Shown piece after piece: positions 1-4,549 of a DNA stretch of 5,088 nucleotides. This DNA is from Pseudanabaenales cyanobacterium (GTDB lineage Bacteria > Cyanobacteriota > Cyanobacteriia > Phormidesmidales > Phormidesmidaceae), in NCBI GenBank assembly GCA_022360135.1, contig JAKSDM010000451.1, positions 1 through 5,088 on the forward strand, written 5' to 3'. A program made the position numbers and the translations under genes. The notes under the pieces were generated by a model. It was not told where the DNA came from. It made no database searches and saw only the letters and a program-made list of their open reading frames with translations. Numbering within the stretch: the first letter of the stretch is position 1; each line of letters begins with the position of its first letter.

Positions 1-186
1 GCAGGAGCCGCTCCCCTAGAGGCCAAACAATTCAATAGTCATGAGTCGCTCGTCGACCATTTGAAGCAGATCGTTCAACCCGGCGATCGCATTCTATTCA
101 AGGCATCCCGCGCAATCGCACTGGATCAAGTAGTGGATCAACTTCGGCAACACCTAACACCGACATCTCTAATCTCCAACTCGTGA
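1..186 (+). CDS. murF: MurF C-terminus (UDP-N-acetylmuramoyl-tripeptide--D-alanyl-D-alanine ligase), 5' end outside window
   Basis: The frame is open from base 1 to a TGA at 184-186, giving the last 61 residues of a longer protein. It contains a helix ending in SLVDHLKQIVQ, then PGDRILFKASR, then ALDQVVDQL. This matches the end of the C-terminal domain of MurF, where a 'GD-hhhh-KGSR-hhMEkvv' pattern is usual. MurF is the cytoplasmic ligase that uses ATP to add D-Ala-D-Ala to the UDP-MurNAc-tripeptide in peptidoglycan precursor synthesis. The usual KGSR is KASR here, a mild substitution. The ATP-binding Mur ligase core lies outside the window, so MurF rather than another Mur ligase is inferred from this tail. 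The last residues (TSLISNS) are encoded by a sequence that resembles the repeat in the gap at 832-849, so the extreme C-terminus is probably not conserved. The next gene follows after 53 bp on the same strand. Confidence 0.82.
   Translation, partial: AGAAPLEAKQFNSHESLVDHLKQIVQPGDRILFKASRAIALDQVVDQLRQHLTPTSLISNS
83..90. repeat. HIP1 octamer GCGATCGC
   Basis: A perfect copy of the highly iterated palindrome HIP1, here inside the murF coding region. HIP1 over-representation is known from many cyanobacterial genomes and supports that assignment for this window. Confidence 0.85.
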
Positions 187-239
187 CTTAGAATATAAAG
201 ATCTGACATATCTTACATCCTGAGTGCTTGCCTTTACCC

Positions 240-791
240 GTGGTTCTGACACTTAGTTCTGAACAGGCTGACGCTATTCGATCCCATGCAGAACGCACCT
301 ATCCAGAGGAGTGTTGCGGTCTTTTGGTAGGTCGATTGAATTTATCGTGCAATCAATCAGAGGCTCGATTTTTGAGCCAGATCATTCCGGTTGAGAATGA
401 TTGGACGCCAGCGTTTGAAGACTTGCCAGAAACCTTGGGGGCTGATTTAAGCGCTGAGTTCACTGCTGATATAGAGCCGCCATTGGGCAAATCTCGGCGT
501 TACTGGATTAACCCTAAAGACCTATTGGCGGCTCAACGGTATGCGCGCGATCGCAACCTTGATATTATCGGAATCTATCACTCTCATCCCGATCACCCCG
601 CCATTCCCTCAGAATGCGATCGGGCGCAAGCTTGGCCTGAGTATTCTTACCTGATCGTCTCCGTCCAACAAAACCAAGCGACGGACCTCAAAAGTTGGCG
701 TCTAGACCGCCATCATCAATTCCAACCCGAACCGCTCATGCTTTCCCAACAACCTCCAAATTTTACTCCCTTGACAGGCGCTCATCCCTAA
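240..791 (+). CDS. JAMM/MPN+ domain metallopeptidase (M67 family)
   Basis: A predicted soluble cytoplasmic zinc peptidase of 183 residues. Counting from the GTG start, the JAMM signature is complete: a catalytic Glu at E24 in PEECCG, H114-S-H116-P, S124 and D127, arranged as HSHP-x6-S-x2-D. Bacterial M67 proteins of this size hydrolyse the bond after the C-terminal glycine of ubiquitin-like sulfur carriers; mycobacterial Mec releases cysteine from CysO-Cys. The substrate here is inferred. A loop of about 35 residues (roughly 52-88) separates the Glu motif from the His motif. I prefer GTG at 240 because it gives MVLTLSSEQ directly before the first helix. An in-frame TTG at 228 adds four residues, and a stop at 204-206 blocks anything longer. 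Neither start has a convincing Shine-Dalgarno. The gene sits 53 bp after murF and 65 bp before an E1-like/rhodanese gene, which supports a carrier-linked role. Confidence 0.88.
   Translation: MVLTLSSEQADAIRSHAERTYPEECCGLLVGRLNLSCNQSEARFLSQIIPVENDWTPAFEDLPETLGADLSAEFTADIEPPLGKSRRYWINPKDLLAAQRYARDRNLDIIGIYHSHPDHPAIPSECDRAQAWPEYSYLIVSVQQNQATDLKSWRLDRHHQFQPEPLMLSQQPPNFTPLTGAHP
547..554. repeat. HIP1 octamer GCGATCGC
   Basis: A second perfect HIP1 palindrome, inside the M67 peptidase gene. A near copy (GCGATCGG) follows at about 616-623. Confidence 0.85.
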
Positions 792-820
792 CTTCTAAAA
801 AATCAAGTCCAAAATCCAAC

Positions 821-849
821 CCCTAGTCCCTCATCTCCTAATCTCTACC
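821..849. repeat. Degenerate short tandem repeat in M67-moeB gap
   Basis: The 65-bp gap between the M67 gene and moeB is pyrimidine-rich, with loosely repeated units of about 7-8 bases (CCCCTAGT, CCCTCAT, CTCCTAA, TCTCTAC). This resembles the short tandemly repeated sequences found between genes of filamentous cyanobacteria. The block at 832-849 (CATCTCCTAATCTCTACC) closely matches 164-180 at the end of murF. The repeat runs almost to the start codon of moeB, leaving no room for a purine-rich ribosome binding site. Confidence 0.45.
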
Positions 850-856
850 AATCCTT

Positions 857-2029
857 ATGCTTAATCCCAATCTGAATGAAATTCAACTGACCAAAGACGA
901 TTACGAACGCTACTCGCGGCACATTATTTTGCCGGAGGTGGGCCTCGAAGGTCAGAAAAAACTCAAAGCCGCCAGCGTTTTATGCGTCGGCACAGGCGGC
1001 TTAGGGTCCCCTTTGCTGGTGTATTTAGCGGCTGCCGGTATTGGCCGCATCGGCATTGTCGATTTCGATGTTGTCGATTACTCCAATCTACAGCGACAAA
1101 TTATTCACGGGACTTCTTGGGTGGGTAAGCCTAAAATTGAGTCCGCCAAAAATCGGATTTTAGAGATCAATCCCCATTGTCAAGTCGATCTATATGAAAC
1201 CCGATTGAGTGCTGAGAACGCCCTGGATATTCTGAGGCCCTATGACATTGTGGTCGACGGCACCGACAACTTCCCCACTCGTTACCTGGTTAACGATGCC
1301 TGCGTAATGCTGGATAAACCCAACGTCTATGGGTCTATCTTTAGGTTTGAAGGTCAGGCCACCGTCTTTAACTATGAAGCAGGTCCTAACTATCGAGACC
1401 TCTACCCCGAGCCGCCGCCGCCGGGATTGGTGCCCTCTTGCGCTGAAGGAGGAGTGTTAGGGGTTTTGTGCGGTATTATTGGCACGATTCAAGCCACTGA
1501 AACGGTCAAGATCATCTTAGGGCAAGGCTCCACTCTCAGCGGTCGTCTCCTGCTCTATAACGCCCTTGAAATGTCTTTCCGAGAATTGAAGCTGCGCCCG
1601 AATCCAGAGCGTCCTGTGATTGAAAAATTGATCGACTACGAAGAGTTTTGTGGTATTCCTCAAGCCAATATGGAAGAAGCCAAGCAACAAGCAGAACTGG
1701 CTGAAATGACTGTCCAGGAACTGAAGCAATTACTGGATAGCAATAGTGACGATTATGTTTTAATCGACGTCCGCAATCCCAATGAATATGAGATTGCCCA
1801 AATTCCTGGATCTGTTCTCATTCCGTTGCCAGACATCGAAAATGGGAGTGGGGTTAAAAAGGTGCAGGAAGTGCTGAACGGACATCGCCTGATTGCTCAC
1901 TGCAAGATGGGTGGGCGTTCGGCCAAAGCCCTTGGCATCCTTAAGCAGTCAGGTATCGATGGGATCAATGTCAAAGGCGGCATTACAGCCTGGAGTCGAG
2001 AGATTGATCCTTCAGTGCCTGAGTATTGA
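857..2029 (+). CDS. moeB: MoeB/MoeZ-type E1-like adenylyltransferase with C-terminal rhodanese domain
   Basis: 390 residues, full length for the fused family. Residues 15-265 form the ThiF/MoeB adenylation domain: the nucleotide loop GTGGLGS at 45-51, VDFD at 68-71, SNLQRQ at 76-81, K91/K93, DGTDN at 134-138, and the conserved Cys of PSCAEGG at C195. Residues 284-390 form a rhodanese domain with the persulfide Cys C349 in HCKMGGRS. Such enzymes adenylate the C-terminal glycine of a ThiS/MoaD-like carrier and then pass sulfur from the rhodanese Cys to make a thiocarboxylate, for molybdopterin or other sulfur pathways in the cytosol. The two CxxC zinc pairs of E. coli MoeB are absent: the first is replaced by YRDLYPEPPPPG, and the second by the 245-267 stretch, which has a lone Cys. 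This resembles mycobacterial MoeZ, so moeZ is an equally fair name. The start ATG has no clear Shine-Dalgarno, but MLNPNLNEIQL leads into the family's YSRHIILPEVG motif. Confidence 0.93.
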   Translation: MLNPNLNEIQLTKDDYERYSRHIILPEVGLEGQKKLKAASVLCVGTGGLGSPLLVYLAAAGIGRIGIVDFDVVDYSNLQRQIIHGTSWVGKPKIESAKNRILEINPHCQVDLYETRLSAENALDILRPYDIVVDGTDNFPTRYLVNDACVMLDKPNVYGSIFRFEGQATVFNYEAGPNYRDLYPEPPPPGLVPSCAEGGVLGVLCGIIGTIQATETVKIILGQGSTLSGRLLLYNALEMSFRELKLRPNPERPVIEKLIDYEEFCGIPQANMEEAKQQAELAEMTVQELKQLLDSNSDDYVLIDVRNPNEYEIAQIPGSVLIPLPDIENGSGVKKVQEVLNGHRLIAHCKMGGRSAKALGILKQSGIDGINVKGGITAWSREIDPSVPEY

Positions 2030-2048
2030 TATTGGGGATTTAGAAGTC

Positions 2049-2089
2049 AGAAGCCAGGAGTCAGAAAATTTACTGGCTGCTGGCTTTTT
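2049..2089 (+). terminator. Strong intrinsic terminator after moeB, built from repeat units
   Basis: Starting 20 bases after the moeB stop, an outer 7-bp stem AAGCCAG (2051-2057) / CTGGCTT (2080-2086) is followed by one G-G mismatch (2058/2079). An inner 6-bp stem AGTCAG (2059-2064) / CTGGCT (2073-2078, one G-U) closes an 8-base loop at 2065-2072. Two more pairs (2049-2050 with 2087-2088) can extend the base. A run of five T (2085-2089) follows. This is a textbook Rho-independent terminator shape for the murF-M67-moeB transcript. The left arm lies in a direct-repeat block (AGAAGTCAG at 2042-2050, then AGCCAGGAGTCAG at 2052-2064) typical of cyanobacterial intergenic repeats. Confidence 0.75.
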
Positions 2090-2215
2090 GTATGAGATCG
2101 GGGGGGATACACAGCTGGAATGCTCCACAACGTCTCTACGGGCTAATATCGGGCTTATCCGAACAGTATTGCCTCACCATCCGCCCTGCAACACCCACGT
2201 TTGGAATTGCGAGCA

Positions 2216-2252
2216 TGACCAATGACAAATGCCAGGTGACCAATGACAAATG
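2216..2252. repeat. Two perfect 16-bp direct repeats, period 21
   Basis: TGACCAATGACAAATG occurs exactly at 2216-2231 and again at 2237-2252, separated by CCAGG. Each unit contains a degenerate inner repeat (ACCAATG, ACAAATG). Strings of this type belong to the short tandem repeat families of filamentous cyanobacterial intergenic DNA. Two units only, so this is not a CRISPR array. It lies about 85 bp upstream of the next start codon, just before a TAATAT. Confidence 0.85.
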
Positions 2253-2325
2253 GCGTTAATATAGGGCGGCAATAGACTGCATCGGTGTTTTCTGAGTTGA
2301 TGTAGTCGCCTATTTAGACGCAACC

Positions 2326-2331
2326 AGGAGG
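2326..2331 (+). promoter_or_regulatory. Consensus ribosome binding site
   Basis: AGGAGG sits 6 bases before the ATG at 2338. It is a perfect Shine-Dalgarno and fixes this start. It stands out because the M67 and moeB genes have none. Confidence 0.85.
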
Positions 2332-2337
2332 CAAACC

Positions 2338-2922
2338 ATGGGAAATTTTAGGTGGCGCTTGTTCTTATCTGCTGGTTTTTGGCTGGTGTTAGGGGCGAGG
2401 GCTAGTTTTGCCTTACCGGGTCAAACCATTAACGAAGTGGAATCCTGGATTCAGGCGCATCCCACCCTCAGACCTGAACCGGGGGAGCGATTGTTAGTCC
2501 GCTACAGCGATACGCCAGCTCAACGGTTCGTCTTCCAAGCCTCTGTTTTGGCTCCGGGTCGGATAGGCCTAACGGGTAATGGGGTGGTCATTCGCAGCGA
2601 GCGCCTGCAACTCTTCGACATGATTAATGGGGTTACTTTTAACCGCCTGGAAGAGTCCCTGAGAAGTATCTATGGCGCTGATGTTTATTCAGATTTCAGG
2701 CGCTCTGTCACCGTCTACGCCTATCCCAATAAATCCACACCCCCTTCTCGTAATCCAGATTTATTGTTACAAGGTGAGTTACGAGAAGGGGTTCGTTACG
2801 CTTATTGGGTAGAAATCGCTTCTAATTCAGAGGGCGTTATTTATACAGGTCGAATCAATGTCTTGCTGAAAGAAGATTTGGCTCCATTGCAGGAACATCT
2901 TCAGCAGGCTGGGCAGAGGTAG
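2338..2922 (+). CDS. Hypothetical secreted or periplasmic protein with signal peptide
   Basis: 194 residues, not recognised. The N-terminus has the three parts of a Sec signal peptide: basic residues R5 and R7, a hydrophobic core (about L8-A20), and a small-residue site SFA-LP that predicts cleavage after A25. The mature part of about 169 residues has no cysteine, no further membrane segment and no metal or catalytic motif I can name. It alternates short hydrophobic and polar stretches (RFVFQASVLAPGRIGLTG, VTVYAYPN, YAYWVEIASNSEGVIYTGRI), which suggests a compact beta-rich domain outside the cytoplasmic membrane. The start is secured by AGGAGG six bases upstream. A strong terminator and about 250 bp separate it from moeB, so it is probably transcribed on its own. 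Real coding is well supported by the ribosome binding site and the signal peptide; the function is unknown. Confidence 0.85.
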   Translation: MGNFRWRLFLSAGFWLVLGARASFALPGQTINEVESWIQAHPTLRPEPGERLLVRYSDTPAQRFVFQASVLAPGRIGLTGNGVVIRSERLQLFDMINGVTFNRLEESLRSIYGADVYSDFRRSVTVYAYPNKSTPPSRNPDLLLQGELREGVRYAYWVEIASNSEGVIYTGRINVLLKEDLAPLQEHLQQAGQR

Positions 2923-3019
2923 ATGAATGGAGTAGTGGGGAGTGGGTGATTTTCATCCTTCATCCTTGCTCTCTTTCTATTCAGTTCATTGTTACCTTGA
3001 TAGGCGAAAAGTTTGTGAC

Positions 3020-3058
3020 TTAGACGAAAGTCTAATAGGCGTAGACGAAAATCTAGTA
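3020..3058. repeat. Tandem TAGACGAAA motif with GNRA-loop hairpin, period 21
   Basis: TAGACGAAA occurs at 3021-3029 and 3042-3050. The first copy is part of a perfect hairpin: TTAGAC (3020-3025), GAAA loop, GTCTAA (3030-3035), a 6-bp stem capped by a GNRA-type tetraloop. The second copy forms only TAGA (3042-3045) / TCTA (3052-3055). A related ATAGGCG appears at 3000-3006 and 3035-3041. Confidence 0.7.
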
Positions 3059-3070
3059 GTATTATTTTTT
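3033..3070 (+). terminator. Possible weak terminator after the secreted-protein gene
   Basis: TAATA (3033-3037) can pair with TATTA (3060-3064). Inside this, across a 4x4 internal loop, TAGA (3042-3045) pairs with TCTA (3052-3055). Six T (3065-3070) follow directly. The geometry fits an intrinsic terminator for the gene ending at 2922, but the stem is AT-rich and interrupted, so the call is tentative. Confidence 0.35.
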
Positions 3071-3194
3071 CACAATGGAGTAAGTAGATAGGGTGCAAAA
3101 CAGGATCAGTTTAGGTTTTATAAATCGTTCATATTCCCCTTCTGGATAGAGATTCTGACGAACTTATATCTGCATTACACGCATTTGTTAAATT

Positions 3195-3200
3195 GAGGAA
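3195..3200 (+). promoter_or_regulatory. Ribosome binding site deciding the start of the 62-residue ORF
   Basis: GAGGAA ends 8 bases before the ATG at 3209. This spacing favours the ATG at 3209 over the in-frame TTG at 3206 immediately before it. Confidence 0.6.
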
Positions 3201-3208
3201 TAAATTTG

Positions 3209-3397
3209 ATGAGTAAAAATCAGTCCCAAACGGAAACCACAGAGCAGTCTCAAGAACCCAATAAGGACACAACCAATACAAATATATTGGGGGCCGCCGC
3301 CTCACAGCCGCATCGTCTCGATTCGCGCAATACGATTAGACAGCAACCGATCAGATTGGCAGAGGTAGTTTCGGCGAGATTCGCGCGACGCGATTGA
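3209..3397 (+). CDS. Small hypothetical protein, disordered, no recognised family
   Basis: 62 residues beginning MSKNQSQTETTEQSQEP. The first 25 residues are rich in Q, T, E and N with almost no hydrophobic residues, so they should be disordered. The second half is strongly basic (eight Arg from position 37 on) and includes HRLDSRNTIRQQPIRLAEV. There is no Cys, no transmembrane segment, no signal peptide, and no terminal Gly-Gly, so it is not a candidate sulfur carrier. Real translation is suggested by the GAGGAA site 8 bases upstream. An imperfect 22-bp DNA repeat (3320-3341 and 3378-3399) encodes RLDSRNTI in frame; the second copy would encode RRDSRDAI only in a different frame, so the 3' end may be frameshifted. 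It ends 26 bp from the convergent aspartoacylase gene. It could be a small regulatory or precursor peptide, or a decayed gene. Confidence 0.5.
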   Translation: MSKNQSQTETTEQSQEPNKDTTNTNILGAAASQPHRLDSRNTIRQQPIRLAEVVSARFARRD

Positions 3398-3399
3398 CA
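3320..3399. repeat. Imperfect 22-bp direct repeat inside the small ORF
   Basis: GATTCGCGC begins both copies, at 3320-3328 and 3378-3386. The following bases (AATACGATTAGACA and GACGCGATTGACA) align with three mismatches and a one-base gap. The starts are 58 bp apart, not a multiple of three, so the copies are read in different frames. Confidence 0.65.
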
Positions 3400-3423
3400 C
3401 GGCGGTGACTTTGACTTAAAGGA

Positions 3424-4329
3424 TTAGAAATTGACCTGCTGCTTTTGGGTCAAACACATTGCAATACCCTTTGTATAATAGGCTGCCTCATTGATAAACA
3501 TAGGCCAGACAGTCGATTCCCCCTGATAGAAAATAGGGGTTCCATCTAATCTCAAAAACATCGGATCGCCTGGATGCAACGGTTCATAGTCCCGGTTTTG
3601 TAGTTGTGGATGGATCATGGCCTGGATTTCCCCCTGAGCATCTTTCGGATAGTCAATCACGCTCAAATGCTGATGCAGGGTGAGAGTATTTTCCACCGCT
3701 AAATCTTCTCCCTGGTTGTGCATTTCGAGGTAGTCCAGCACAGTATGAATGAACGCCTCCATTTTTTGGAGGCATGCTGCATTTAAAACTCCCTGGGCAA
3801 TCGGGCCAATCTCAAGTGCAAAGCCCAATTCGCAGAGAGAGTTGAGAAAGCCGTTTTCGCGCCCCGGTTGGGCCCAGCAATAGACCTTGACCAAAGGGTT
3901 TATTTTACTGAGATAAGCCGCCAGTTTGAGATTGAAGGGATGACGGTTCACTAGAATAAGCGTCAGCCCCATATTAGCGGTAGTGCTGTGCAAATCCAGT
4001 AGAAAATCCATCTGAGCCTTTCCTTTTGAACCCAGTATTTGATTCAGGGTCTTCGCCCGCATAGCTTCATGACTGGAGAGCGAGGCATCTTGCAAATCGC
4101 GCTGGAGAAAACAGCGGTTCAAGTCCTCATCAATGTAACGTCTTACAGCGTCAAAGGCTTTGGGATTGCCCAGCACCGTTAAGGTCTCAAAACTGGTTCG
4201 TTTAACCAGATCTGGGAACTGTTCAAACTTTTTGATGAGGTAAGCTCCTGTAAACTCGTTGCCGTGGGTTCCTCCCACAATGGCGACTCGACGGATTGAT
4301 TTCACAATGACACCGATCCCTCCAGGCAT
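3424..4329 (-). CDS. Aspartoacylase-family zinc hydrolase (AspA/AstE superfamily)
   Basis: 301 residues, normal length. Predicted to be a cytosolic carboxypeptidase-like amidohydrolase that removes the acyl group from N-acyl-aspartate or a related N-acyl amino acid. The zinc ligands are visible as GGTHGNE (H22, E25) and H114 in LDLHSTTANMG. GNP at 54-56 and DLNR at 69-72 (N71 and R72 bind substrate in the family) are present, as is the catalytic Glu E173 in ALEIGP. Y285 in EAAYYTKG lies where the family has a C-terminal substrate Tyr. The physiological substrate in cyanobacteria is inferred only. The ATG at 4329 lacks a Shine-Dalgarno. A GTG at 4303-4305 (residue 9) has GGAGGG twelve bases upstream and would begin just before IRRVAIVGGTHGNE, so the true protein may be 293 residues. 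The gene converges on the small ORF at 3209-3397 and diverges from yidD across a 220-bp gap. Confidence 0.9.
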   Translation of the reverse strand: MPGGIGVIVKSIRRVAIVGGTHGNEFTGAYLIKKFEQFPDLVKRTSFETLTVLGNPKAFDAVRRYIDEDLNRCFLQRDLQDASLSSHEAMRAKTLNQILGSKGKAQMDFLLDLHSTTANMGLTLILVNRHPFNLKLAAYLSKINPLVKVYCWAQPGRENGFLNSLCELGFALEIGPIAQGVLNAACLQKMEAFIHTVLDYLEMHNQGEDLAVENTLTLHQHLSVIDYPKDAQGEIQAMIHPQLQNRDYEPLHPGDPMFLRLDGTPIFYQGESTVWPMFINEAAYYTKGIAMCLTQKQQVNF

Positions 4330-4428
4330 CGATTATTCTTGTTGGCTGGCGTCCTTTGCCCGATTACCTTGGCCAGATACGGTTCATGCTGATGGAGTTG
4401 GGTTCTGACATCTGTAGTAATCTCGTCT

Positions 4429-4447
4429 CTTTACAGAAATTGTAAAG
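4429..4447. promoter_or_regulatory. Perfect 7-bp inverted repeat in the divergent gap
   Basis: CTTTACA (4429-4435) and TGTAAAG (4441-4447) flank GAAAT. A G-U pair and a further C-G pair (4427-4428 with 4448-4449) can extend the stem. No T-tract follows on either strand, so it is not a terminator. A hairpin or a dimeric regulator site between the two divergent genes is possible. The element is seen directly; its role is not known. Confidence 0.5.
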
Positions 4448-4456
4448 GGTAGGGTT

Positions 4457-4493
4457 CAGGGGCGATCGCTTGAACGATATTTGTCGCCCCCTG
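4457..4493. other. GC-rich hairpin containing HIP1
   Basis: GGGGCGA (4459-4465) pairs perfectly with TCGCCCC (4484-4490) around an 18-base loop. Pairing CAG (4457-4459) with CTG (4491-4493) and bulging one C gives 9 bp. The left arm overlaps the HIP1 octamer at 4462-4469. No U-tract follows. It lies about 55 bp upstream of yidD and just before the predicted yidD promoter. Confidence 0.55.
4462..4469. repeat. HIP1 octamer GCGATCGC
   Basis: Third perfect HIP1 copy, the only one outside a coding region in this window. Confidence 0.85.
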
Positions 4494-4500
4494 GGCATCA

Positions 4501-4529
4501 TTATCAGCAATCAAGATAAGCTAGATAAT
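4501..4529 (+). promoter_or_regulatory. Putative sigma-70-type promoter for yidD
   Basis: TTATCA (4501-4506, four of six to TTGACA), a 17-base spacer, then GATAAT (4524-4529, five of six to TATAAT). Transcription would begin near 4536, giving a leader of about 14 bases before the yidD ATG. AAGGA at 4531-4535 lies 14 bases from the ATG, too far to be a good Shine-Dalgarno. Confidence 0.45.
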
Positions 4530-4549
4530 AAAGGATTGCCTTAGTGTAA

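Larger units (their letters stand above)
2090..2337. other. Intergenic gap between moeB terminator and secreted-protein gene
   Basis: About 250 bases without a supported gene. It holds a run of seven G at 2100-2106, the duplicated 16-bp repeat at 2216-2252, and a TAATAT at 2257-2262 that could be a -10 element. No matching -35 lies 16-18 bases upstream, so no promoter is called. An open frame that runs out of moeB through here is a shadow frame and is not accepted. Confidence 0.6.
2923..3208. other. Intergenic gap with tandem motifs and small hairpins
   Basis: No supported gene. It contains a G-rich stretch (2930-2948), a tandem heptamer TTCATCC at 2952-2965, the hairpin cluster at 3020-3070, and about 135 bp of AT-rich leader before the small ORF at 3209. 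A TATAAA at 3119-3124 could be a -10, but no good -35 accompanies it. A minus-strand open frame here mostly reads through the repeats and is not accepted as a gene. Confidence 0.6.

Noticed and set aside
1517..1729. 70-residue open frame on the minus strand
   Set aside because: Lies entirely within moeB, which has full domain support; a shadow frame with no ribosome binding site or motif.
1893..2225. 110-residue open frame overlapping the rhodanese end of moeB and the gap
   Set aside because: Starts inside the rhodanese coding region in another frame, crosses the terminator hairpin and the 16-bp repeat, and has no recognisable domain.
2216..2252. CRISPR-like repeat pair
   Set aside because: Only two 16-bp units with a 5-bp spacer and no cas genes; better explained as a cyanobacterial short tandem repeat.
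2901..3098. 65-residue minus-strand open frame
   Set aside because: Its repeated LLDFRL pattern is just the translation of the TAGACGAAA repeats; it has no ribosome binding site and overlaps the end of the secreted-protein gene.
3209..3397. Small ORF as the missing ubiquitin-like sulfur carrier or as a RiPP precursor
   Set aside because: No terminal Gly-Gly and no beta-grasp pattern; no Cys/Ser-rich core, no recognisable leader motif and no modifying enzyme nearby.
4427..4493. Hairpins as intrinsic terminators for aspartoacylase or an upstream transcript
   Set aside because: No T-run follows on either strand, and they lie at the 5' side of both flanking genes.
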